DNA of 7,703 nucleotides, from positions 1 to 7,703 of the forward strand of contig JAASSM010000061.1 in assembly GCA_021767885.1 (NCBI GenBank), given 5' to 3'. This DNA comes from a bacterium (GTDB taxonomy: Bacteria > Krumholzibacteriota > Krumholzibacteria > LZORAL124-64-63). Below, piece after piece: positions 1 through 5,710 of this stretch (positions are counted from its first letter, which is position 1; the number at the start of each line of letters is the position of its first letter). The translations under genes and the position numbers were made by a program. The notes beneath the pieces are model-generated. The model saw only the letters and a list, made by a program, of their open reading frames with translations. It was not told where the DNA came from and ran no database searches.

Positions 1-608
1 ACGATTCCCAGGATGGAAAACGCCGCGGCCTGCAGGCGGGCGGTGACCGCCGCCACCTCCGCATCGACGTCGTCGGTGTAGATGCCGGTGCCGATGATCC
101 AGCCCCACGGCGCGAAGCCCTTGACGTACGACAGCTTGGGCACGATGCGATCGGGGTCGTCCTTCCACTGCCACATGTACTGCACGTAGCCGGCACCGTC
201 CGCGCGCACCCGGTCCGCCATCTCGACGAAGATGAGCTTGCCGTGAGGATCGGCCAGGCCGGAGAGGTCGGCGCCCTCGAGGTCGGGCCGGTAGGGATGG
301 ACGATCATCCGCGGGTGCATGTCGTTGATCCAGAAGTAGTCCTTGCCCTCCTGGCCGTAATGCAGGCCGCGCACCTGCTCGATGGCCGCCTGCTGGGCTT
401 CTTCGCGAGTGAGCCGGCCCGCGCGTTCCTCCGCCGCGGATCGGGCCAGGATGTTCCAGGCGGATTCGGTGAGTTCGCGGATCATCAGCCGCTTCTGATC
501 CATGATCGTGCGGCTGAAGGTGGGCAGGACGTGCAGGAATACCACGCCGGAGAAGAGCGCGATGGCCAGCAGGGCGGGCAGGACGGTGCGCAGGACGAGT
601 CGCTTCAC
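1..608 (-). CDS. Membrane receptor with periplasmic single Cache domain (N-terminal part, cut by window edge)
   Basis: Only the first 202 codons are visible; the gene runs off the left edge. The start is GTG at 606-608, preceded by AGGAG with a 6-base spacer, and an in-frame stop at 624-626 rules out a longer start. Residues 1-6 are basic (MKRLVL) and about 7-30 form a signal anchor. A helical stretch (about 33-80) follows, then a Cache core with typical sCache_2 signatures: GKDYFWINDMHP (88-99), HPYRPDLEGADL (104-115), GYVQYMW (140-146), KLSYVKGF (158-165) and PWGWIIGTGIYTDDV (167-181). A second membrane helix starts near 193. Family knowledge: such domains sense small ligands, often C2-C3 carboxylates, in chemoreceptors, histidine kinases or cyclic-di-GMP enzymes. 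The output domain is not visible, so the class cannot be decided. It is divergent from the DUF485-actP pair and may sense that transporter's substrate (inference). Confidence 0.88.
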   Translation of the reverse strand, partial: MKRLVLRTVLPALLAIALFSGVVFLHVLPTFSRTIMDQKRLMIRELTESAWNILARSAAEERAGRLTREEAQQAAIEQVRGLHYGQEGKDYFWINDMHPRMIVHPYRPDLEGADLSGLADPHGKLIFVEMADRVRADGAGYVQYMWQWKDDPDRIVPKLSYVKGFAPWGWIIGTGIYTDDVDAEVAAVTARLQAAAFSILGI

Positions 609-665
609 GGGCTGCTCCTGTCGTCACGGCCGGTCCGAGTGTACGCGAGCGGGCCGCGATCTCAA

Positions 666-675
666 GAACGCGTTC
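666..675. promoter_or_regulatory. 10-bp perfect palindrome GAACGCGTTC in divergent control region
   Basis: GAACGCGTTC is its own reverse complement. It lies about 58 bp upstream of the Cache receptor start and about 200 bp upstream of the DUF485 gene. It could be an operator half-way between the divergent genes, or chance: short CG-rich palindromes are common in GC-rich DNA. No second copy is seen in the gap. Confidence 0.2.
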
Positions 676-711
676 CCGGCGCAAGTCCCTACCGCATCAG
701 GGGCTTCCTGC

Positions 712-775
712 CACATGATAAAGAGTACGCGATTTTCAATATCTTTGTAATCTCTTTAACAGCATGCTAGCGTCC
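712..775. promoter_or_regulatory. AT-rich divergent promoter region
   Basis: This is the only clearly AT-rich island in the window (about 716-760), placed in the 268-bp gap between divergent genes, as expected for promoters. A weak plus-strand pair is TTGTAA (745-750) and TAGCGT (768-773), 17 bases apart. On the minus strand TTACAA (750-745) and TACTCT (727-722) are also 17 apart, and TATCAT (720-715) is a better -10 hexamer but lacks a well-spaced -35. An 8-bp palindrome AGCATGCT sits at 761-768. If the plus-strand pair is used, the DUF485-actP leader would be about 95 bases. I see no convincing sigma-54 GG-N10-GC element in this island. Assignments are by eye and tentative. Confidence 0.35.
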
Positions 776-801
776 TCCGCAACGGTCGGTGAGCAGGCCC
801 G

Positions 802-820
802 CCGTCGGCTCCGGCGACGG
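802..820 (+). other. Small leader hairpin upstream of the DUF485 gene
   Basis: CCGTCG (802-807) and CGACGG (815-820) pair perfectly around a 7-base loop. It lies in the presumed 5' leader of the DUF485-actP transcript, 56 bases before the start codon. No T-run follows, so it is not an obvious attenuator. It may have no function in such GC-rich sequence. Confidence 0.2.
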
Positions 821-876
821 GGTGCCAGAATCGCCACGACTCGACCCCGTGTCCGCCCCCCTTCGAGGAGGACGTC

Positions 877-1176
877 ATGAATCATGGTCCTGCGCAGGAC
901 TCCGGTCCCGACCCCGCGAGCCTCTACAAGACGCGGCTCGGCGTGGTGATGTTCATCGTCTACTGCCTCGTGTATGCCGGCTTCGTCCTGCTCAACGTGC
1001 TCACCGAGGGCGCGGTGATGCAGACGATGGTGTTCGCCGGCCTGAACCTCGCCGTGGTCTACGGTCTCGGCCTGATCGTGTTCGCCCTGCTCCTGGCGCT
1101 GCTCTACAACCACCTCTGCACGCGCAAGGAAGCGGAACTGGCTGACGGGTCCGGCAGCGAGGAGGGCGGCGCATGA
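877..1176 (+). CDS. DUF485 (YjcH-like) small inner-membrane protein
   Basis: A 99-residue protein with two membrane helices (about 22-41 and 56-78), a hydrophilic N-terminus and an acidic, glycine-rich C-terminal tail. The pattern RLGVVMFIVYCLVYAGFVLL followed by GLNLAVVYGLGLIV and a YNHLC end fits the DUF485 family (E. coli YjcH, 104 residues). These proteins are commonly encoded just upstream of the acetate permease actP; their role is thought to be accessory to the transporter but is not well defined. The start ATG at 877 has a strong GAGGAGGA ribosome site at 865-872. Its stop overlaps the start of the next gene by four bases (ATGA), so the two are probably translated in a coupled way. 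It is the first gene of the operon after the divergent control region. Confidence 0.9.
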   Translation: MNHGPAQDSGPDPASLYKTRLGVVMFIVYCLVYAGFVLLNVLTEGAVMQTMVFAGLNLAVVYGLGLIVFALLLALLYNHLCTRKEAELADGSGSEEGGA

Positions 1177-3065
1177 ACCTCAACGGCACGCCCCTGTCCA
1201 TCGTCATCTTCGCCCTGTTCGTGCTGCTGGTGCTCTGGTTGAGCTACTTCTTCGCCCGCCGCGCCCGATCGGCCGCGGGCTACTATGCGGCGGGCGGACA
1301 GATCCACTGGGCGGTCAATGGCATCAGCTTCGCCGGCGACTACCTCTCCGCCGCATCCTTCCTGGGCATCTGCGGCATGATCGCCACCCTCGGCTACGAT
1401 GGCTTCCTCTACTCCATCGGTTACCTCGCGGGCTGGATCGTGGCCCTGTTCGTGGTGGCCGAGCCCATGAAGCGCATGGGCAAGTTCACGTTCACCGATG
1501 CCCTGGACGCCCGGTTCGATAGCCGCGGCATCAAGCTGGCGGCGGCCATCTCGACCCTGGTGGTGTCGGTCTGCTACCTGATCCCCCAGATGAACGGCGC
1601 CGGCTCGCTGGTCGAACCACTGCTCGGCCTGCCGCACTGGGTGGGCGTGATCGTCGTGGGTGCGATCGTGATCATGATCGTCTCCACCGCCGGCATGACC
1701 TCCACCACGTACGTCCAGTTCCTCAAGGGCGGCCTGCTGCTGGTGTTCTCGACCATCCTCGTGGTCTTCCTGCTCGCACGCGGACTGACCACCACGCCCG
1801 AGAGCCTCACCGGCGACCAGGGCGAGACGCTCCTCTACGTCCCGGATCAGGCCACCGTCGCCGAACTCGCCGATCGGGGCCACGTGCTGGCCCATACCGT
1901 GGACGACCTTTACAAGTTCACCCGCGACGGCGAGGTGACCTGGTGGCGCCAGGATCCGGCGGGGACCCTCTGGAGGGCCCAGTGGAGCAGCGGCGAGCTC
2001 GTCAACGGCGATCCCGATGGCCTGCTCTACCCCGTCGGCCGCATCAAGCAGCTCGGCGGCACGGACCAGTCGCGGACCGGGCCCGTCGGCCCACTGGCCT
2101 TCCTCGCGCACCTCACCCACCCCGACACCCGGATCGAGCAGTGGCACAAGCGCACGGTCTTCGACGAGGCCGGTGCGAAGTACAGCGTGTACTACCCGAA
2201 GACGGTCACCGGCACCGAGCAGATGAAACCCGGCGTGAAGTTCAAGGTCGACACCGGCTGGCAGAAGCTCAACTTCGTCTCGCTGATGCTGGCGCTGTTC
2301 TTCGGCACGGCCGCGCTCCCGCACATCCTCATCCGCTACTACACGGTGCCGAGCCCGGCCTGCGCGCGGAAGTCCACCATCGTGGCCATCGCGGCCATCG
2401 GCTTCTTCTACGTCCTCACCCTCTTCATGGGGCTGGGCGCGGCCACCAGCGGGACGGTCAATCCCGCCGACAACAACATGTCGGCACCGCTGCTGGCGAT
2501 GAGCTTCGGCGGCGTGCTGTTCGCGATCATCTCGGCCATCGCCTTCGCCACGGTCCTCGGTACGGTGGCGGGCCTGATCGTGGCCGCCTCGGGCGCCGTG
2601 GCCCACGACCTCATGGACCGCTTCGGCGGCATGGACCTCAGCGAGCAGCAGAAGGTGCGGGCCGGCAAGGTGGCGGCCTTCGTGGTGGGCATCGTGGCCA
2701 TCGTCCTGGGCATCGTGTTCCGGGGCGTGAACGTGAGCTTCCTGGTGGGCTGGGCGTTCGCGGTGGCGGCCTCGGCCAACCTGCCGGCCATCCTCATGCT
2801 GCTCTTCTGGCGGCGGACCACCGCGGCGGGCATCGTGGCCTCGATCGTGGTGGGCATCATCGCGGCGCTGGGGATCATCCTCACCGGTCCGGCCATGTTC
2901 GCCGGCCCCTACGGCCTGCGGGCCGAGGACGCCTGGCATCCGCTGGGCCAGCCGGGCATCATCTCGATCCCGCTCAGCTTCCTGACGCTGGTGGTCGTCT
3001 CGCTATTGACCCAGAAGAAGCCGGTGCCCGGGCTGGTCCGGCCCGGTGTGCAGCCCAGCCCGTGA
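1173..3065 (+). CDS. actP: ActP-type sodium:carboxylate (acetate) symporter with long external loop
   Basis: A 630-residue sodium:solute symporter (SSS, LeuT fold) with about 13 membrane helices. Similarity to E. coli ActP is visible by eye: YYAAGGQI (37-44), GDYLSAASFLGI (55-66), GYDGFLYSIGYLAGW (74-88), FFGTAALPHILIRYYTV (376-392) and SAIAFATVLGTVAGL (454-468). The last corresponds to the SSS helix carrying the Na2-site pair; here it reads A459-T460, as in ActP, against S-T in PutP. The likely substrate is acetate or a related short monocarboxylate, supported by the DUF485 partner upstream; exact substrate is inference. E. coli ActP has 549 residues. The excess lies mainly in one hydrophilic Trp/Tyr-rich loop, about 205-365, predicted to face outside. 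No cleavable signal peptide is apparent, unlike E. coli ActP. Ribosome site GGAGGG at 1161-1166; ATGA overlap with the DUF485 gene. Confidence 0.9.
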   Translation: MNLNGTPLSIVIFALFVLLVLWLSYFFARRARSAAGYYAAGGQIHWAVNGISFAGDYLSAASFLGICGMIATLGYDGFLYSIGYLAGWIVALFVVAEPMKRMGKFTFTDALDARFDSRGIKLAAAISTLVVSVCYLIPQMNGAGSLVEPLLGLPHWVGVIVVGAIVIMIVSTAGMTSTTYVQFLKGGLLLVFSTILVVFLLARGLTTTPESLTGDQGETLLYVPDQATVAELADRGHVLAHTVDDLYKFTRDGEVTWWRQDPAGTLWRAQWSSGELVNGDPDGLLYPVGRIKQLGGTDQSRTGPVGPLAFLAHLTHPDTRIEQWHKRTVFDEAGAKYSVYYPKTVTGTEQMKPGVKFKVDTGWQKLNFVSLMLALFFGTAALPHILIRYYTVPSPACARKSTIVAIAAIGFFYVLTLFMGLGAATSGTVNPADNNMSAPLLAMSFGGVLFAIISAIAFATVLGTVAGLIVAASGAVAHDLMDRFGGMDLSEQQKVRAGKVAAFVVGIVAIVLGIVFRGVNVSFLVGWAFAVAASANLPAILMLLFWRRTTAAGIVASIVVGIIAALGIILTGPAMFAGPYGLRAEDAWHPLGQPGIISIPLSFLTLVVVSLLTQKKPVPGLVRPGVQPSP

Positions 3066-3094
3066 GGCGGCGGGTCGGCCGCTGGAACGACGGT

Positions 3095-3122
3095 CCAGGC
3101 CCGGGAGCGATCCCGGGCCTGG
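3095..3122. terminator. Perfect 12-bp hairpin between convergent genes
   Basis: CCAGGCCCGGGA (3095-3106) pairs perfectly with 3111-3122 around a GCGA loop, a stable GNRA tetraloop. It lies 29 bases after the actP stop and 7 bases beyond the stop of the opposing SpmAB gene, so it could serve both transcripts. No T-run follows on either strand, so a classical intrinsic terminator is not shown; a U-less terminator or a 3'-end-protecting hairpin is equally possible. Confidence 0.6.
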
Positions 3123-3129
3123 CCGCGGA

Positions 3130-4359
3130 CTAGCCGAAGAACAGGTAGCTCACCAGGATCGCCGCGACGATGCCGCCGGCGTCGGCGGCCAGCCCGCACC
3201 CCAGCGCGTGGCGCGTGTGGCGGATCTTCACCGCGCCGAAGTACACCGCCAGCACGTAGAACGTGGTCTCGGTGGATCCCTGCACCACCGAGGCGAGGCG
3301 GCCGGCGAAGCTGTCGGGTCCGTGGGCGGTCATGGTCTCGATGAGCATGCCGCGGGCGCCGCTGCCCGAGAGCGGCTTCATCAGGGCGGTGGGCAGGCCG
3401 TCCACCCAGCGGGCATCCGCGCCCACGGCCTGGACACCGGCCCGCACGCCGTCCAGCAACAGGTCCAGCGCTCCGCTGGCCCGCAGGACACCGATGGCCA
3501 CCAGCATGGCGATCAGATAGGGAATGATGGTCACCGCGGTCTGGAACCCGTCCTTCGCCCCGTCGACGAAGGCCTCGTACAGGTTCACCCGCCGGCGCAC
3601 CGCCAGGCTGAAGAACCCGATCACCACCGAGAAGATGAGCAGGTTGGCCAGCAGGGCGGACTGCTGCTCCATCTGCGCCTCCGGCAATCGGCCGAAGTAC
3701 AGGACCAGCCCGGCGATCACGGCCGTCAATCCGCCCAGGTAAGCCAGCACCACGGGTTGCCAGAGCCGTAGCCGCTGCACGGCGGCGGTCACCAGGAGCC
3801 CGACGATGGTGGAGCAGAAGGTGGCGATGAGCACCGGCAGGAAGATGTCGGTGGGGTCGGCCGCCCCCAGCTGCGCGCGATACGTGAAGATGGTCACCGG
3901 CAAGACGGTGACCGCCGAGGTGTTGATCACCAGGAAGAGGATCTGCTCGTCGCTGGCGGTGTCCTCGCGGGGATTGAGGGTCTGCAGCTCACGCATCGCC
4001 TTCAGGCCCAGGGGCGTGGCGGCGTTGTCCAGGCCCAGCATGTTGGCGGCCATGTTCATGACGATGGCGCCCTCGGCCGCGTGGCCCGCGGGGATGCCGG
4101 GGAACAGGCGCCGCAAGAGGGGCCCGAACGCCCGCGCCAGCAGTTCCACCGCCCCGCCGCGCTCGCCGACCCGCATGATGCCCAGCCAGAGTGCCATGAC
4201 CCCGGTCAGGCCCAGGGCGATCTCGAAGCCGGTCCTGGCCATGTCGAAGGTGCTGGCCACCAGCTCCTGCCAGACGGCGGGATCGCCGAACACCAGCCAG
4301 CGCACCAGGGCGGCGGCGAAGGCCACGAAGAAGAAGGCGGTCCAGACGCGGTTCAGCAT
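3130..4359 (-). CDS. Fused SpmA-SpmB nucleoside-recognition (Gate) domain membrane protein
   Basis: A 409-residue polytopic membrane protein. The N-terminal half (about 1-195) matches B. subtilis SpmA: ALWLGIMRVGERGG (56-69), NMAANMLGLDNAATPLGLKA (102-121) and VINTSAVTVLP (144-154). The C-terminal part (about 236-409) matches SpmB: YEAFVDGAKDG (261-271), IIPYLIAMLVAIGVLRASGA (278-297), GPDSFAGRLASVVQGSTETT (347-366) and YVLAVYFGAVKI (368-379). In Bacillus, spmA and spmB are separate genes needed for spore core dehydration; here they form one chain, as known from some non-spore-formers, where the role is unclear. The linker (about 200-235) adds a hydrophobic segment. The start is taken as ATG 4357-4359 because the SpmA-like sequence begins there; its ribosome site is weak (GGCGG). 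An upstream TTG at 4416 would add 19 residues unlike the family. Divergent from the DUF2807 gene and convergent with actP. Confidence 0.92.
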   Translation of the reverse strand: MLNRVWTAFFFVAFAAALVRWLVFGDPAVWQELVASTFDMARTGFEIALGLTGVMALWLGIMRVGERGGAVELLARAFGPLLRRLFPGIPAGHAAEGAIVMNMAANMLGLDNAATPLGLKAMRELQTLNPREDTASDEQILFLVINTSAVTVLPVTIFTYRAQLGAADPTDIFLPVLIATFCSTIVGLLVTAAVQRLRLWQPVVLAYLGGLTAVIAGLVLYFGRLPEAQMEQQSALLANLLIFSVVIGFFSLAVRRRVNLYEAFVDGAKDGFQTAVTIIPYLIAMLVAIGVLRASGALDLLLDGVRAGVQAVGADARWVDGLPTALMKPLSGSGARGMLIETMTAHGPDSFAGRLASVVQGSTETTFYVLAVYFGAVKIRHTRHALGCGLAADAGGIVAAILVSYLFFG

Positions 4360-4436
4360 GCCGCCAGGATAGGGGCCGCATCGGGACCGGTACAGGAAAA
4401 GTGCGGCCGCAGGCAAACCTTCGCCCCGGTTCGCAC

Positions 4437-4450
4437 GTCATAGGGATGAC
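4437..4450. promoter_or_regulatory. Short inverted repeat in the SpmAB/DUF2807 divergent gap
   Basis: GTCAT and ATGAC form a perfect 5-bp inverted repeat around AGGG, in the 125-bp gap (4360-4484) between the divergent SpmAB and DUF2807 genes. It could be a small operator. I found no convincing -35/-10 pair in this gap, so promoter positions for both genes remain open. Confidence 0.15.
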
Positions 4451-4484
4451 CCGATGTCCCTGTTCCCTGGCCGGAGGTCCTGCC

Positions 4485-5153
4485 ATGATCCGCCGCTTCA
4501 CCACCCCCGCGCTCGTCGTCGCCGCTCTCGTGCTCATCGCTGCCCCCGCGGCCGCCTGGAGTCTCTTCGGCGGCGAGGACGGCAACGGCGACCTGATCGA
4601 CACCGCCTACGATCTCGACACCTGCGACGCCATCCGCCTCGAGTGCGGACTGGACCTGGTGGTCACCCTGGGCGACGAGCAGCGCGTGGTCCTGGTGATG
4701 GACGAGAACCTGGTGGACAACTTCTCCCTCGAGGCGCGGGGTGGCGTCCTGGTCATCGACGCCGAGGACGATCCGCGTCCGAGCAAGCGTGCCCGCCTCG
4801 AGCTGACCCTCACGGCGCTCGGACGGGTGGACATCGAGGGCGCGGGCGACGTGGACGTCATCGGCTACCGCGGCGAGGAGCTGGCGATCTCGGTGGATGG
4901 CGCCGGCGACCTCGACCTCGACGGCACCGTGGATCGCCTGGTGATCGAGGTGGACGGGGCGGGCGACATCGACGCCCGCGACCTGCACGCCCGTGAGGCC
5001 ATCGTGGAGGTGGACGGCGCCGGCGACGTGGAGCTGCATGCCAGCGAGTCGGCGGACGTGACCATCAACGGCGTGGGGGACGTGGACGTCCACGGCGATC
5101 CGGCGCGCCTGCAGAAGTCGGTGCACGGCCTGGGCAGCATCGCCCGCAAGTAG
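4485..5153 (+). CDS. Secreted DUF2807 (GIN-type, auto-transporter adhesin head-like) repeat protein
   Basis: A 222-residue exported protein. Residues 1-24 form a signal peptide (MIRRF, hydrophobic core, cleavage after PAAA before WSLFGG). The mature part opens with an acidic segment, then the DUF2807 (putative auto-transporter adhesin head GIN domain) pattern of short beta strands. Glycine turns recur as GAGD at 119, 139, 158 and 178 and GVGD at 196, ending with KSVHGLGSIARK, the typical close of this family. The regular step of 18-20 residues suggests a beta-helix or stacked-sheet fold. No lipoprotein cysteine or outer-membrane anchor is seen, so it is likely periplasmic or released. Function is unknown for the family. 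The start at ATG 4485 is fixed by GGAGG at 4473-4477 and by the signal peptide; longer readings upstream add a non-signal N-terminus. Divergent from the SpmAB gene. Confidence 0.88.
   Translation: MIRRFTTPALVVAALVLIAAPAAAWSLFGGEDGNGDLIDTAYDLDTCDAIRLECGLDLVVTLGDEQRVVLVMDENLVDNFSLEARGGVLVIDAEDDPRPSKRARLELTLTALGRVDIEGAGDVDVIGYRGEELAISVDGAGDLDLDGTVDRLVIEVDGAGDIDARDLHAREAIVEVDGAGDVELHASESADVTINGVGDVDVHGDPARLQKSVHGLGSIARK
4824..5096 (+). repeat. Five in-frame GAGD/GVGD strand-turn repeats in the DUF2807 gene
   Basis: Five repeat units encode a strand, a G-A/V-G-D turn and a second strand. The turns start at codons 4839, 4899, 4956, 5016 and 5070, spaced 54-60 bases apart. The DNA of the turn region is similar among copies (GTGGACGGCGCCGGCGAC and variants), but flanks diverge, so these look like old protein repeats kept by fold, not recent tandem duplications. 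Confidence 0.75.
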
Positions 5154-5163
5154 CGGGCCGGCC

Positions 5164-5178
5164 GCCAGATCGTCTGGC
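5164..5178 (+). other. Hairpin just after the DUF2807 gene
   Basis: GCCAGA (5164-5169) and TCTGGC (5173-5178) pair around a TCG loop, 10 bases after the stop codon. With a one-base bulge at 5179 the stem extends by three more pairs (5161-5163 with 5180-5182). No T-run follows. It could protect the mRNA 3' end or act in termination. Confidence 0.3.
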
Positions 5179-5269
5179 CGGCGGGGGCGCCCCACCTGGC
5201 CCTCGCCGGCGCCGCGCGCCCGGATTCCCGGCCGCAGAGCGCGTCCCGGCGGTCGGTGTCCGGCCGCCC

Positions 5270-5301
5270 GCCTGGGCCCCGGGGACCACGGCCTGCTTTT
5301 T
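5270..5301 (+). terminator. Possible intrinsic terminator with T-run
   Basis: An imperfect GC-rich stem (GCC, TGG, CC on the left; GG, CCA, GGC on the right; one G-A mismatch and one bulged C) spans 5270-5292. It is followed four bases later by five T residues at 5297-5301, one of the few T-runs in the window. It would end transcription from the DUF2807 gene before the next transporter pair. The stem is imperfect, so this is tentative. Confidence 0.35.
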
Positions 5302-5330
5302 CGCCCCGAATGGGCATGCAATCCCTGCCC

Positions 5331-5356
5331 TGATCGATTAGCTTGGCGTTCGATCA
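5331..5356. promoter_or_regulatory. 7-bp perfect inverted repeat, candidate operator
   Basis: TGATCGA (5331-5337) and TCGATCA (5350-5356) are exact reverse complements separated by 12 bases, with arm centres 19 bp apart, nearly two helix turns. The element ends 28 bp before the start codon of the three-helix membrane protein, a place where a dimeric regulator would block or steer transcription. No confident -35/-10 pair was found around it. Confidence 0.35.
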
Positions 5357-5384
5357 TCCTGAACCCCGAGCAAAGAGATTGGGC

Positions 5385-5708
5385 ATGAACGACACCGCGA
5401 TCCGCCGCCCCTCCCGGGCCGCCCTCGCCATTCCCCTGGTCCTGCTGGCCATGTGGGGCCTGCCCCGCCTGATCGTGGCCTGGCTGGGGATCGGTGGCCA
5501 CTGGACGCCGTTCCTCTACCAGTACGCCATGGGGGGGCTCGTCTTCCTCGTGGGCCTGTGGGTGATCCGCGCCAGCAGGGCCTGCGACTTCTCGCGGCCG
5601 GGCGACCGCCGCTGGTTCGGGGTCCTGGTCTTCGGCTACCTCTGGTACGCCGGCATCCACGCCCTCTTCACCTGGCTGGCCGTGGCCGTGCCGTTCCGGG
5701 GGGCGTGA
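5385..5708 (+). CDS. Unrecognised small three-helix membrane protein, possible symporter partner
   Basis: A 107-residue protein I cannot assign to a family. It has a basic N-terminus (RRPSR), three predicted membrane helices (about 14-33, 47-63 and 78-100), a first outside loop with GIGGHWTPFLYQY (35-47) and an inside loop with RASRACDFSRPGDRRW (62-77), placing the N-terminus inside. It lies two bases before an SSS symporter gene, so the two form an operon. Other SSS symporters are encoded beside small membrane proteins (DUF485 with ActP, DUF4212 and DUF3311 with others). By position this is probably an analogous partner, but it does not match DUF485: it has three helices and no such motifs. 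The start ATG at 5385 sits after a weak ribosome site (AAAGAGA); the reading frame extends upstream to a TTG at 5343 but without membrane or signal character. Confidence 0.75.
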   Translation: MNDTAIRRPSRAALAIPLVLLAMWGLPRLIVAWLGIGGHWTPFLYQYAMGGLVFLVGLWVIRASRACDFSRPGDRRWFGVLVFGYLWYAGIHALFTWLAVAVPFRGA

Positions 5709-5710
5709 CC

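Noticed and set aside
701..740. Possible sigma-54 promoter around TGTGGCAGGAAGCC on the minus strand
   Set aside because: The GG and GC dinucleotides are not at the required 10-base spacing.
243..770. Plus-strand open frame opposite the Cache receptor
   Set aside because: The minus strand gives a clear Cache domain with signal anchor, ribosome site and family motifs; the plus-strand reading has none and runs into the AT-rich promoter island.
1104..2939. Long open frame on the minus strand opposite actP
   Set aside because: Its translation is rich in H, G, E, D, R and Q with no membrane, signal or domain pattern, and it lies entirely opposite a well-supported symporter gene. High GC content leaves antisense frames free of stops.
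1943..3133. Open frame on the plus strand in another phase of actP
   Set aside because: Arg/Gly/His-rich translation without recognisable features, overlapping strong ActP motifs.
4360..4416. 19-residue N-terminal extension of the SpmAB protein from a TTG codon
   Set aside because: The extension is unlike SpmA, which begins at the ATG chosen, and the TTG has no good ribosome site.
4824..5096. Repeated DNA considered as a CRISPR array or recent tandem repeat
   Set aside because: The units are in-frame, differ from each other, have no constant-repeat/unique-spacer structure and encode the known DUF2807 turn pattern.
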